Assembly: GCA_003858485.1 (NCBI GenBank) | Contig: RQYD01000022.1 | Coordinates: 1-64,000 of the forward strand | Direction of reading: 5' to 3' | Source: Clostridiales bacterium COT073_COT-073 | GTDB lineage: Bacteria; Bacillota; Clostridia; Lachnospirales; Vallitaleaceae | Length of the DNA stretch: 64,000 bases | In this document: piece after piece, positions 25,144 to 34,754 of the stretch | How positions within the stretch are numbered: the stretch's first letter is position 1 | Layout: the number at the start of each line of letters is the position of its first letter | Position numbers and translations under genes: made by a program | Notes under the pieces: generated by a model | What the model saw: only the letters and a program-made list of their open reading frames with translations | Databases searched by the model: none | What the model was told of the DNA's origin: nothing

Positions 25144-27279
25144 TTAAACCTTAAAGGCTGATACCTGGATTTGTAATTCGCCGGCAATTTGGGCTAATTC
25201 TTCACTGGCATTAGCAATTTCGGCAATCGAAGCCAATTGCTGCTGAATGGTCGATGATGCCTCCTGACTGCTGGCTGCATTTTCTTCAGCTATGGCTGAC
25301 AAACTCTCGGTCACTCCAATCAATTCCTCTTTCTTTTCATCAATTACTTTAGCAATCTTAAGCAGTTTGCTTACTACTGTCTGGCTCTTTGTTAATGCCT
25401 CTGAAATCAATTGAAATTTTTGCTCAGTCACATCAACATTTTCTGCCTGATGACTAACCAGCGACGCCATTTCTTCCATAATCGAAACAGCTTCCAGTGA
25501 TTTCTTTTTCAGATCAGCAATGACATTACGTATTTCTTCGGTAAAACCACTGGATTGTTCGGCTAATTTACGTATTTCTTCAGAAACAACCGCAAATCCC
25601 CTACCAGCCTCACCGGCCCTGGCTGCTTCAATAGCTGCGTTTAAGGCTAACAGATTGGTTTGGTCAGCAATCGACTGAATCATTGTACTGGCCTGTTCGA
25701 TCCGGATTGCACTTTGATTAGTTTCCTGAACAACCTCATATACTTCTTGAGAAGCTGCCATATTTTTTTGTGAATATTCTTTCACTTCCTTTAGAACCAT
25801 AAAACCTTCATTTTTTCTGGTATTGATTTCTTCTGTCGCCTCAGAAAGATCCTCTATGATTTTTACATTTTCTTCGATCAAATTACCGATTTCATTGATG
25901 TTTTCGGCCGCTGATTGGGTATCTTCTGCCTGTTGTCCGGCGCCTCCGGCTACTTCACTGATCACTCTGGCAATATCCTCAGAAGAACTTTGGGTCTGTT
26001 CAGCAGTAGCTGTTAATTGCTGGGAGCTACTGGCCACGTTCATGGCTTCACTGTTGATACTTGTAACCAGCCCTTTGATATTGTCAATCATTTTTTCAGC
26101 TGCCTTGGTGATCAAACCAATTTCATCTCCCCGGCTAATATATTGGTGTATTTTATCATCGGCGGAAACTACAAAATCAAAATCTGATAATTGTGAAAAA
26201 ATTCGCTGCAATTCCTTAATTGGTACAATGATCATTCTTTTGAGTAAAATTGATAAACCTAAAATTCCCAAAAATAATCCCATACCGCCAATTCCGGCTA
26301 CCATCCATATTATTTTTCGGGTATCTGTCAATAATATATTTTCTTCTACCACCGAGCCAACACTCCATTTGACTTTTGTTCCCTCAAAAATGACCGGTGC
26401 AAAATTGCGAATTATTCTTTCCCCGCTGATTTGCGATTTGGCATAGTCAGAAACTTCTTCTCCTTCAGCAATGCTTTGAATAATTGAGTCAGCTTTTTCT
26501 GGATCCAAGTCTCTCATATTTTTCATAATAGCTGCCGGTCTGGCACCATGAGCCACAAAGTTTCCTTCCGAAGTAACTAAAAACAAATAATCCTCTGGTG
26601 TGCTGACAGCTTCTAAGCGTTTCTGAAACTGACTGACATTAATATCAGCAAATGTCAAGCCAATTATTTCTCCATTGCGCTTAATTGGTTTGGACATCGT
26701 TACAAACAGTAACTTTTGGCCATTAATTTCATAAATAAAAGGTTCTGACAAAAGGTCTTCCCCGGTCTTTAGCGGAATTTCATACCAATCTTCTCCTTCA
26801 TAGCCAGAAGTCCGCTCAGCTGCGATTTCATTTTCAGATTCATGGTATACATAAGGCAAAATCTTCCCATTGGCATCCCAAATATCAGAAGTTTTACCAG
26901 CAAATTCATGATCTCTTCCATCAAAACCATCCTTAATAAAAATGACACTAATTCCGTGAACAATTTCATTTTCTTCCAAATAATCCTGGAGCAAACCCGG
27001 CAACCGGCTTCGGTTCTGCTCCTGATTCTCAATGATATTCAAAACTTGTCTGGTCAAATCACTTAGTGTCTGATAAACTGATGTCTGCATAATTAAAATT
27101 TCATTGGCCCAGACCTGATTTTGTGCTTTCTTTAATTCTTTGCTCTTATTTATCATTACATTGCCGGAGATGGTAGCGATCAAACTTAAAATTCCTCCCA
27201 GCACGATTAAAAACACCACCGCCACCGATAAATTCATTTTAAAACTTAAATTATAATTTTTTTTGTTTTTTTGTTTCAT
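25144..27279 (-). CDS. methyl-accepting chemotaxis protein with dCache-type sensor
   Basis: Membrane chemoreceptor of about 711 residues. First transmembrane helix at about 16-38, then an extracytoplasmic region of about 260 residues with double-Cache-like features ([21 protein letters not shown]). The second helix (about 325-348), a HAMP domain and the cytoplasmic signalling hairpin, with the highly conserved tip [16 protein letters not shown], follow. The first ATG (27291) overlaps the ribosome binding site; ATG at 27279 has GGAGG five bases upstream. No C-terminal CheR pentapeptide is seen. No other chemotaxis gene is in the window. Confidence 0.94.
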   Translation of the reverse strand: MKQKNKKNYNLSFKMNLSVAVVFLIVLGGILSLIATISGNVMINKSKELKKAQNQVWANEILIMQTSVYQTLSDLTRQVLNIIENQEQNRSRLPGLLQDYLEENEIVHGISVIFIKDGFDGRDHEFAGKTSDIWDANGKILPYVYHESENEIAAERTSGYEGEDWYEIPLKTGEDLLSEPFIYEINGQKLLFVTMSKPIKRNGEIIGLTFADINVSQFQKRLEAVSTPEDYLFLVTSEGNFVAHGARPAAIMKNMRDLDPEKADSIIQSIAEGEEVSDYAKSQISGERIIRNFAPVIFEGTKVKWSVGSVVEENILLTDTRKIIWMVAGIGGMGLFLGILGLSILLKRMIIVPIKELQRIFSQLSDFDFVVSADDKIHQYISRGDEIGLITKAAEKMIDNIKGLVTSINSEAMNVASSSQQLTATAEQTQSSSEDIARVISEVAGGAGQQAEDTQSAAENINEIGNLIEENVKIIEDLSEATEEINTRKNEGFMVLKEVKEYSQKNMAASQEVYEVVQETNQSAIRIEQASTMIQSIADQTNLLALNAAIEAARAGEAGRGFAVVSEEIRKLAEQSSGFTEEIRNVIADLKKKSLEAVSIMEEMASLVSHQAENVDVTEQKFQLISEALTKSQTVVSKLLKIAKVIDEKKEELIGVTESLSAIAEENAASSQEASSTIQQQLASIAEIANASEELAQIAGELQIQVSAFKV

Positions 27280-27560
27280 TCTATCCTCCATCTTTTATTA
27301 TATAATTTTCCGGCTATTTCCCAGCCCTATTCAGTAAAGCGGCAAATAAAGCAAGCCACCTTCTTTTTTTAACCAGCTTATTTTTACTGTCTTCCACTGA
27401 TAAAAATTTTATACTTCATCTTAACTGCCCAAAGGCCCATGTCAGGCTATGTTAAAGTCTGAAAGATTATATTAGGCCGGTCTTTCAAAATCTTTTTAGT
27501 TTCAAAAAGTAAGCCTAAAAGTTTAAAAACTCTTTCCGGGCACCGGAAAAACAAGTTATT

Positions 27561-27752
27561 AACTCAACTTTCCCACAGTCTTTTTTGGCCCTATCCCGCT
27601 CTGTAGAGCAGGCACATGGGTTCCTCCGCTTTCGCCACATACTTCGTAAGATGGCTTTCGCGGCACACGCTTTCGCACTTTTTTGCGAAAAGATGCTTCC
27701 GCGGCACATGCCATAAAAAAGACTGTTCTAAGGAACGTGGGAAAGTTGAGTT
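27561..27752. repeat. long ACTCAACTTTCCCAC palindromic element
   Basis: Arms AACTCAACTTTCCCAC (27561-27576) and GTGGGAAAGTTGAGTT (27737-27752) are perfect inverted repeats; a second pair AGTCTTTTTT (27577-27586) and AAAAAAGACT (27715-27724) lies inside. The GC-rich core of about 125 bases has further hairpins, such as TTTCGCA/TGCGAAA and GCTC/GAGC. The outer block recurs in compact form at 12027-12064. Confidence 0.75.
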
Positions 27753-27906
27753 ATTAATTTCAAGCAATCTTTTTTATCGGCATTTTTTTGATTAAACTTA
27801 GCATTACATAAATAGAAATTAAAAATTATGTAAAAGGTAATTTATATATCTACAAATAAAAATGAATAAAAAAACAAAAATAAAATCATATCATCCTTTT
27901 ATAATA

Positions 27907-27935
27907 TAGACTTTTCCGCCTTGCTATGATATAAT
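27907..27935 (+). promoter_or_regulatory. promoter of the surface-protein gene
   Basis: TAGACT (27907-27912), 17-base spacer and TATAAT (27930-27935) with extended TG. Lies about 385 bases before the start codon. Confidence 0.55.
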
Positions 27936-28319
27936 TTAGTCAATGATTTTATGCTTCTTTGTATTGATTAAATTTAACTTTTTCATTTTCATAAAATGAC
28001 TGAAGTATGATAGGTATAAATTTTAATTTTACAGGCAAAATTAGGATTCTGGCTATGCTTTGCTGTATAAGTTGCCTCTCAGGTAATCTGCCAAAATCTG
28101 GTCACTTGACCAAGTTAAAGCCCCTATCTCCTTGGTTAGTAATGGTTTAAATTATAAAGTCTAAAATGGACATTTCGTGTATATTCAATATTCATATTTG
28201 GTCATGCCAGTGAACAGAAAGCTTTGCATTTGATTCAAATGGCCAAAGTCACGGAAAAGCCAAACGAAGCAAAAATCAAGGAATTATCATTAATCATTTT
28301 TTTAAGAAAGGAATAAAAT

Positions 28320-31300
28320 ATGCAAAAACTTTTCAAACAAAAAAGTACAAGTATTCACAAAATTTTTGCCTATCTTTTGGCCTTGATGCTGTTGCTGCAA
28401 AGTGGCGGCAGTTTATCAATTTGGGCCGAAGATACTAATGGGCCAGCAAAATTAAAAGAAATTAAATTTTTCGTTAAGGAAGCTGGCCAAGATCCAAAAG
28501 AAATTACTCCCGGAACTGACTTAGCTGAAGTATTTCCTCAGGATTCTTTGCTACGAATTGAATATATCATTGATTTACCAAAAGGAAATGATGATGCCAA
28601 CTGGGTAGATCTGACACTGCCTTTGTCTGATGGCTTGGATTTATCGAGTCTGAATGAAACTTATCCTGATCCTGAAAACGGTTACTTCACTTACACTGTT
28701 AACTCGGTAGCCAAAACGATCAATGTGGTATTTGACCGCACTAAGATAGTTGCTGATAACGGTACGGATGGCGGTCTTACAATTGAACTAAATTACAGTT
28801 TGGATGAAACATCAACCACCAATACTCAGGAGTTCAGTTTCCCGATTTCCAGTGCCGAAACCAAAACATTCACTCTTCGTTTTCATCCAAAAGGTGACAG
28901 TGATAACATGGTTAAAACCGGTAAATTTGTTGATAGTAATTTTGCAGATAATTACAGTGACTATATGAATGATGATTTATCAATTAACCCCCATGAAATT
29001 GAATGGACTATTGATGTCAATAAACAATTGCAATTAGTACCGGAAGCTGATGCTTTTGTCATTGATACTTTTGATTCCACTCAATTAGCCTATAAACCTG
29101 GCTCCTTAAAAATATATCCATTAAATATTAAGTTAAATGGAGAAGTTGAAGTTGATGAATCAAATCCGCTACCGCTTAGTGACTATGAATTACAAGATCC
29201 TATTGGTACTCTTAAAATTTCTATAAAGAAATTTTCTGTTATAAAGGGAGAAAACTATTTAGATAAAGCTTACCGGATTAAATACATTACCTATATTAAA
29301 GATAATTTGCTCCCCTCAACTGACCGGGTGGTTAGTAATATTAATGTTGAAAATAAAGCTGAGTTTAATCAAGTGAAGGCCACAAAAACCTTGACAATTA
29401 AACATCTGGCTAAGCCGGAAGCCCATAAATATGCAGCTCACTATAACATCGGATATAATCCCCGCAAATTCATTTTACGCTGGACGATAGATTTTAACTT
29501 TTCTCAGCATCTATTACAATCTTTTGAAGATCAAATTCCGGCTGGACTGGAGCATGTTAATTTTGCCTTAGCAACCGGACCAAATGCCAGAAAGGTTCTT
29601 TTATCTAAAATTGACCCAGCTGCTCTTGAAAAGATCAATAGTATTAATCTTAATAATAATAGTTCTAATATTAGTGGAAATTATATAACAGATTTAACCA
29701 ATGAAGAATTTGAAGAAAATTTTAATTTTGAGCTTAGCGGACAAACTTTAAAAATAACTCCAAAAAAACCAACCCGGGGAATTTATCGGCTAAGGTTTGA
29801 TACCCAGGTAACTGACCCTAGTCATGATTTCTCTGCCAATCCGGTAATAAATACTGCAAAATATACAATTACTACACCAACCGAACCAAATAAAGTGATT
29901 AGCTCAAATCCTCGTACTGTTAATTATGGCATTAAAGGTACGGTTTCTAAAGCAGTTGATGAAGTTAGTGGCAATGACTTAACAGAACGTGGACACCATG
30001 TTAATTATAATGAAAACAAAGTCCGCTGGCGCATCCATGTCGAGCCTAAAGCAGCTGATATGGTTAATTTTGTATTAGAAGACACTTTCCCAAATAAGGG
30101 CCTGACTTTAATTGATGATGATAGCTTTAAAGTAAAAAAAGGAAATAGCTTTTTAACAAAAGATGCCGACTATACTGTAACAAAAAATGATAATGGTTTT
30201 ACATTAAAATTTCTAAATCCAATAAATGATATGCTGCGTATTTACTACTGGACAAAATTTGACATTGCAACCTTTGACTATACCAAAACTCCTCAACGCT
30301 TTTTAAATAAATTTGAAGGTTCATGGGATGGCAATTCTGACAAGCCAAAAGCCGAGGTTGGTTTTACTCCAAATAAATATGTTTTCCCAAATGGTGGTAA
30401 AGACGCAAATCCGATCAACCCTGATCGCACCATTGACTGGGTTATTTATACCAATTACAATGAACAAGAAATTAGTGATGCAGTGATTACTGACATGATT
30501 GCAACCGGTCATGAATTAGTCGAAGACTCAATTAAAGTGGCTGAATATAAAAAAGATAATGATACTGGTAATCCCTCAACCTTAAATGAATTATTAAATG
30601 AAACAACGTTCCCACGCTTGGACCCTGATAAATACACAATTAATGTAATTGATGCAAACAAATTTAGTGTGGCATTTAAGGAAAATATTAATAAGCCATA
30701 TGCTATCTTATATAAAACTAAATTAGTGGAAACAGCATTATCCATTGCCGACTATAAAAACACTGCTTCTATCCCAATGACCGAGCTTGTGGTACTGCCC
30801 GGAAGTACGAATCCGGAACCAAGAGTTAAGGCTCAAAATGTTGATAAAACGGTTAATTTCCCGAAACATGATACCTTTTTGGTAAAAAATGGTGTTCAAC
30901 AAAATGTCCCCGTAACAGAAAGAATTTGGTTTGTTGATTGGACTGTTACTTTCAATGAAAGTTTATCCAAAATTGATAATGCTGTAATTACCGATATTCT
31001 TTCGGCTGGTCAGGAATATGATCTATCGAGTGTAGAAATCTATCGCCTTGATAATCCAGAAGTTGGTCAGTCAAAACCAAAAGAAACCTTAGTTGACAGC
31101 GGATATACTGTAGCAGTTGAGCAAACTACTGATGGTAAACAAAAAATGATAATCAACTTGGGAACAATCAGCCAAGCATATATTTTAAAATATTCAACTG
31201 TTTTACCTCAGAAAAATGTTAGTCAGGTTAATAATACAATCTCTTTTTCCGGTAATCAGTTGCATTCTGTGACTGTGCCAGTTACTAAAACTGTAAATGT

Positions 31301-32405
31301 TCTTCATCCTTCGACCACTGCTTTTTCAAATAAACGTCCAAAAGCTAATTGGGGAAGTATTACCATAGCCAAAACCAATGCTTTAACTAATCAGCCAATT
31401 GCTGGAATCGGATTTGCTCTGTATAAGGATCAGCCCGGCACTACTACTCCTTATAAGATTTTTGCTGATACAGATGAACATGGCATTGCCAAACTTACTG
31501 ATATAGAACCTGGTAAATACATTATTAAAGAAGTCAAACACGATGGATACTTTAAGGCTGATGATATTTCAGTTGAAATCAAAACTGGTTCTCTCACTAC
31601 CTTAAATCCCAAAGTTGAAGTAAAGAATAATCCAAAAGGTAGCATTACCATCACCAAGATCGAAAAAGCCAGCAATAAGCCGATCCAGGATATTGAATTT
31701 GAACTGGTGGCCGGAGATGGAACGAAAGTTGATTTTCCAAAAACCGACGCAAACGGAAAAGCAAAATTGGAAGATCTTGCTGTTGGTACTTATGTTCTAA
31801 AAGAAAAGCTATCCGGCAAATATTTACCGATCGCTGACCAAACAGTTGAAATTAATGAACATACATTAAATCTGAATTTGCAAATTGAAAATACCTTACA
31901 TGACCCACTGCCTCCTTATGTGCCAGACACAGATAAGCCAAAAGAAGATCCAAAACCGGAAACTCCGAAACCGGACACGCCGAAACCGGAAACTCCAAAG
32001 CCGGACACTCCGAAACCGGAAACTCCAGGGCCGGAAACTCCAAAACCGGAAACTCCAAAACCTCGTATCCCGATCACTACCGTTGATGTACCGATCGTGG
32101 TAGTTATGGAAATCCCGGATGGCGATGTGCCGCAAGCCGGTCGTGATCCGAAACATGGTAAAATAACCTTTGATGGAAAATCTTATACCTACACCCCGAA
32201 TAAGGGCTTTAGCGGTAAGGATGACTTCTCTGTTGTAGTTACCCGTCCGGATGGATCAACCTATGAAGAAGAAATTGAAATTGAGGTCGAGATCCCGCAA
32301 GGCGTTGGCACTTTGCCTAAGACAGACGGATTCCCACCGGTATTGGTATTCTTACTTGGCAGTATGTTAGTTGTCTGCGGATTTATGTTCAAACGTAAAT
32401 ACTAG
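28320..32405 (+). CDS. cell-wall-anchored adhesin with Cna/SpaA-type domains
   Basis: 1361-residue surface protein. Signal peptide (about 1-36, hydrophobic AYLLALMLLLQSGGSL), a first collagen-binding-like domain, then at least four repeats beginning with patterns such as NKVRWRIHV, RTIDWVIYT and WFVDWTVTF. Two SpaA-like prealbumin domains start GSITIAKTN (about 1011) and GSITITKIE (about 1107). A PKPETPKPDTP-type wall-spanning repeat (about 1203-1248), one more Ig-like domain, the sorting signal LPKTD (about 1332), a hydrophobic helix and KRKY end it. Thr/Asn/Lys-rich repeats and isopeptide-type folds are typical of adhesins and pilins. No sortase gene is in the window. Confidence 0.9.
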   Translation: MQKLFKQKSTSIHKIFAYLLALMLLLQSGGSLSIWAEDTNGPAKLKEIKFFVKEAGQDPKEITPGTDLAEVFPQDSLLRIEYIIDLPKGNDDANWVDLTLPLSDGLDLSSLNETYPDPENGYFTYTVNSVAKTINVVFDRTKIVADNGTDGGLTIELNYSLDETSTTNTQEFSFPISSAETKTFTLRFHPKGDSDNMVKTGKFVDSNFADNYSDYMNDDLSINPHEIEWTIDVNKQLQLVPEADAFVIDTFDSTQLAYKPGSLKIYPLNIKLNGEVEVDESNPLPLSDYELQDPIGTLKISIKKFSVIKGENYLDKAYRIKYITYIKDNLLPSTDRVVSNINVENKAEFNQVKATKTLTIKHLAKPEAHKYAAHYNIGYNPRKFILRWTIDFNFSQHLLQSFEDQIPAGLEHVNFALATGPNARKVLLSKIDPAALEKINSINLNNNSSNISGNYITDLTNEEFEENFNFELSGQTLKITPKKPTRGIYRLRFDTQVTDPSHDFSANPVINTAKYTITTPTEPNKVISSNPRTVNYGIKGTVSKAVDEVSGNDLTERGHHVNYNENKVRWRIHVEPKAADMVNFVLEDTFPNKGLTLIDDDSFKVKKGNSFLTKDADYTVTKNDNGFTLKFLNPINDMLRIYYWTKFDIATFDYTKTPQRFLNKFEGSWDGNSDKPKAEVGFTPNKYVFPNGGKDANPINPDRTIDWVIYTNYNEQEISDAVITDMIATGHELVEDSIKVAEYKKDNDTGNPSTLNELLNETTFPRLDPDKYTINVIDANKFSVAFKENINKPYAILYKTKLVETALSIADYKNTASIPMTELVVLPGSTNPEPRVKAQNVDKTVNFPKHDTFLVKNGVQQNVPVTERIWFVDWTVTFNESLSKIDNAVITDILSAGQEYDLSSVEIYRLDNPEVGQSKPKETLVDSGYTVAVEQTTDGKQKMIINLGTISQAYILKYSTVLPQKNVSQVNNTISFSGNQLHSVTVPVTKTVNVLHPSTTAFSNKRPKANWGSITIAKTNALTNQPIAGIGFALYKDQPGTTTPYKIFADTDEHGIAKLTDIEPGKYIIKEVKHDGYFKADDISVEIKTGSLTTLNPKVEVKNNPKGSITITKIEKASNKPIQDIEFELVAGDGTKVDFPKTDANGKAKLEDLAVGTYVLKEKLSGKYLPIADQTVEINEHTLNLNLQIENTLHDPLPPYVPDTDKPKEDPKPETPKPDTPKPETPKPDTPKPETPGPETPKPETPKPRIPITTVDVPIVVVMEIPDGDVPQAGRDPKHGKITFDGKSYTYTPNKGFSGKDDFSVVVTRPDGSTYEEEIEIEVEIPQGVGTLPKTDGFPPVLVFLLGSMLVVCGFMFKRKY

Positions 32406-32461
32406 AAGAAAATTAACTTTCCTGCAAAATAAAAGTAAATTAAACTATTAAAACAGATACT

Positions 32462-32493
32462 AAAAAAGACCACCAAAAATGGCGGTCTTTTTT
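32462..32493 (+). terminator. terminator of the surface-protein gene
   Basis: AAAAAAGACCACC / GGCGGTCTTTTTT with a 6-base loop and one mismatch, 57 bases after the stop codon. Confidence 0.88.
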
Positions 32494-32550
32494 GGTATTC
32501 TAAGGAAAAATGATATTGTTTGCAAGCTCTATCATGTTGACATTAATGAA

Positions 32551-32590
32551 AGAAAAGGTCATCTGCCGTTTTGGGGCAGTGACCTTTTCT
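32551..32590. terminator. second hairpin, between adhesin and peroxiredoxin genes
   Basis: AGAAAAGGTCA-t-CTGCC / GGCAG-TGACCTTTTCT, 16 paired bases with one bulge, followed by GTTTTTC on the plus strand. It lies 25 bases beyond the peroxiredoxin stop, so it probably serves the convergent gene too. Confidence 0.75.
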
Positions 32591-32614
32591 GTTTTTCTTC
32601 ACTTAAATTATTTC

Positions 32615-33283
32615 TTATTTATTTAAAGGTTTATGCGCAAACCACCAATCTTTTAAAGTGATCTCGCCTCTTTCTGCCGCTTTTCTGCGCTCTTCCATTT
32701 CTACTTCACATTTAGCCGGTGGTACAATAACGTCTGCACCCAGCCATTCATTGTTTGGATAATTTTCCGGAGCAGCTACCTTATTGGCATCTGATACCTG
32801 CAAAGCCTGAAGCGCTCTTAATACTTCATTAACACTGCGGCCAACTTCCTGCGGATAATACATTACCAAGCGTAAAATTCCATTTGGATCAACAATAAAT
32901 ACTGCACGAACTGTATTGGTTCCCTTCGCCTCATGAATCATTCCCAGCTTATTTGATACTCTGCCCAGTTCATCGGCAATTACCGGGAAAGGAACAGTTA
33001 CATCAGAATTGGCATTAATCCATTCCACCCATTTTAAATGAGAAAATACCTGATCAACAGAAAGTCCTAATAATTCAGTATTTAATTCTTTAAACTTATC
33101 AGCATGTCTTGCAAAACCAACAAATTCAGTGGTGCAAACCGGAGTAAAGTCACCCGGATGACTAAATAAAACAAACCACTTTCCTTGATAATCGCATGGT
33201 AATTTTTTCATACCATGTGTGGTCATTACTTCCATTTCCGGAAATTTTGCGCCTAATAACGGCATTCCTACTTGATGTTCCAT
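32615..33283 (-). CDS. 1-Cys peroxiredoxin (Prx6-type)
   Basis: 222-residue cytosolic thiol peroxidase. The peroxidatic Cys50 is in [14 protein letters not shown], and Thr47 and a later Arg complete the active site. The C-terminal extension (about 165-222) with LKDWWFAHK is typical of the Prx6/archaeal-type long peroxiredoxins. Only one further Cys (in PPAKCEVE) is seen in the tail, where archaeal relatives have two. Single gene with its own promoter; detoxifies peroxide in this presumed anaerobe. Confidence 0.93.
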   Translation of the reverse strand: MEHQVGMPLLGAKFPEMEVMTTHGMKKLPCDYQGKWFVLFSHPGDFTPVCTTEFVGFARHADKFKELNTELLGLSVDQVFSHLKWVEWINANSDVTVPFPVIADELGRVSNKLGMIHEAKGTNTVRAVFIVDPNGILRLVMYYPQEVGRSVNEVLRALQALQVSDANKVAAPENYPNNEWLGADVIVPPAKCEVEMEERRKAAERGEITLKDWWFAHKPLNK

Positions 33284-33331
33284 AATATAAAATCCTCCTA
33301 TTTGTCAGACATAAATAGTTGCGTTGCTATT

Positions 33332-33360
33332 ATAATATCCTAAATAAGAATTTTTATCAA
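33332..33360 (-). promoter_or_regulatory. promoter of the peroxiredoxin gene
   Basis: Minus strand: TTGATA (33355-33360), 17-base spacer, TATTAT (33332-33337). The AT-rich surroundings could hold a PerR-type operator, but no clear match is visible. Confidence 0.55.
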
Positions 33361-33476
33361 GTAAAACTTTTTATCAAAAATTAACAAGCAACACTTGCTT
33401 ATGCTCAAAGCTCCTTTAATTCATAGTTCTAATCTTTATACATAATTCAGAAATAATTTTAAAATCTTTTAAGCTG

Positions 33477-34754
33477 CTAATCAAAAAATCCTTTTTCTTT
33501 TACCTGGATCAATAATTCCGCAAATAAACTATTTGCCCAGGCAAACCAACTGCGTGTAAAGTCAGCAGGATTATCTTTATGAATCGATTCATGCATAAAA
33601 TAGGTACCGGCATGACTATTTACCAGCATATCAATGCATTCTTTAATCTCTGTTTTGTCTTCTGAAGTCAAAGCCTGCATGATGATGGCAATCGGCCAGA
33701 TTGTTTCCGGCTCGCTATGCTCACTGCCAATTCCTTTTAAGACACTACCTTCATAATAATTTGGATTTTCTCCGGATAATACAAATTTTCTGGTATTTTG
33801 GTAAATTTCATCTCCAATTGCACAAGCACCCAAATACGGAAGTGATAACAGACTTGGTGTATTGGCATCATCCATCAGCAAATAATTGCCCAGACCATCG
33901 GTTTCATAGGCATAAATCTTACCATATTTTTGATGCTCAATGATTCCAAATTTTTCAATCCCTTCAGCAATTTCAGCTGCTAGCTTTTCACATTTTCCAG
34001 CAGTGTCAGGGTCATGATAGCAGTCCCTTAATATTTCCGCTGCATATCCCAGGGTATGTACTGCCTGAAATTGTGCCGGAATCAAATATCCATACAGGCA
34101 TCTGTCATCTGATGGCCGGAAACCCGACCAGGTCATTCCGGTATAGCCCACCGGATTCCCCTTCCCATTGCCCGGCAAAGTATCAATTTCCCGGCAATCC
34201 TTGCGCAGGAATAAATAATCTGAGTTTTCATGCCTTTGTTCCAAAGTAAATACATCCAGCATTGTTTCCAGCACACGCTTGACATTTGCGTTAAAGATGC
34301 TGTCTTTACCTGTGGTTTTCCAATAACGGTATATTAAATAAATAGGCTCACATAATGAGTCAATTTCATATTTTCGCTCCCATACATAAGGATCGGTTTT
34401 AACCCCATCATCTGAATAATGCTTACCATTGGGGCTTTCATTAAAGGCATTGGCATAGGGGTCTATTAAGATCATTTGTACCTGTCGGCGAATCACACCT
34501 TCTATAATTGTTTGCAATTCTTCATCATAAGCCGCATAACGGACATAATGCATTAATTGTTCGGAGGAATCCCGCAGCCACATGGCATAAATATCCCCGG
34601 TAATCACAAAATAATCCTCTTTGGCCTCTTTGACTGTTGTTTCAATTGTATTTAAAAAACAATTTTTAACCAGTGGTGCAACCGCCGGATAATGCTTTTG
34701 ATAATACTTTTCCAAAGCATCGGCTTCATTTTTTAAAATGATAGGTATCTTCAT
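33477..34754 (-). CDS. GH125 exo-alpha-1,6-mannosidase
   Basis: 425-residue cytosolic glycoside hydrolase of family 125, a metal-independent inverting exo-alpha-1,6-mannosidase family. Signatures are ITGDIYAMWLRDSSEQ (about 51), GMTWSGFRPSDD (about 206), DGLGNYLLMDDANTPS (about 285) and TRSWFAWANSLF (about 400). No signal peptide, so it acts on imported oligosaccharides. The ATG (AGGAG nine bases upstream) lies inside the regulator gene, overlapping it by 29 bases. Last gene of the mannoside operon; no clear terminator follows. Confidence 0.93.
   Translation of the reverse strand: MKIPIILKNEADALEKYYQKHYPAVAPLVKNCFLNTIETTVKEAKEDYFVITGDIYAMWLRDSSEQLMHYVRYAAYDEELQTIIEGVIRRQVQMILIDPYANAFNESPNGKHYSDDGVKTDPYVWERKYEIDSLCEPIYLIYRYWKTTGKDSIFNANVKRVLETMLDVFTLEQRHENSDYLFLRKDCREIDTLPGNGKGNPVGYTGMTWSGFRPSDDRCLYGYLIPAQFQAVHTLGYAAEILRDCYHDPDTAGKCEKLAAEIAEGIEKFGIIEHQKYGKIYAYETDGLGNYLLMDDANTPSLLSLPYLGACAIGDEIYQNTRKFVLSGENPNYYEGSVLKGIGSEHSEPETIWPIAIIMQALTSEDKTEIKECIDMLVNSHAGTYFMHESIHKDNPADFTRSWFAWANSLFAELLIQVKEKGFFD

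Larger units (their letters stand above)
27280..28319. other. 1-kb intergenic region upstream of the surface protein
   Basis: Holds a 192-bp palindromic element (27561-27752), then a plus-strand promoter (27907-27935) and a leader of about 380 bases for the adhesin gene. The leader contains GGCAA/TTGCC (28035-28077) and a TGGTCA-CT-TGACCA palindrome (near 28098-28111), so it may fold into a regulatory RNA. The short minus-strand frame at 27515-27709 lies inside the palindromic element and is not a gene. Confidence 0.6.

Noticed and set aside
27515-27709. 64-codon minus-strand frame
   Set aside because: Lies inside a palindromic GC-rich element, lacks a ribosome binding site and has low-complexity Cys/Arg-rich content.
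28020-28300. Known c-di-GMP-I or other standard riboswitch in the adhesin leader
   Set aside because: A few words resemble riboswitch pieces, but I could not place the conserved core in order; kept only as an open question.
31896-32156. Frames antisense to the Pro/Lys-rich wall region of the adhesin
   Set aside because: Low-complexity shadows of the PKPETPKPDTP repeats.
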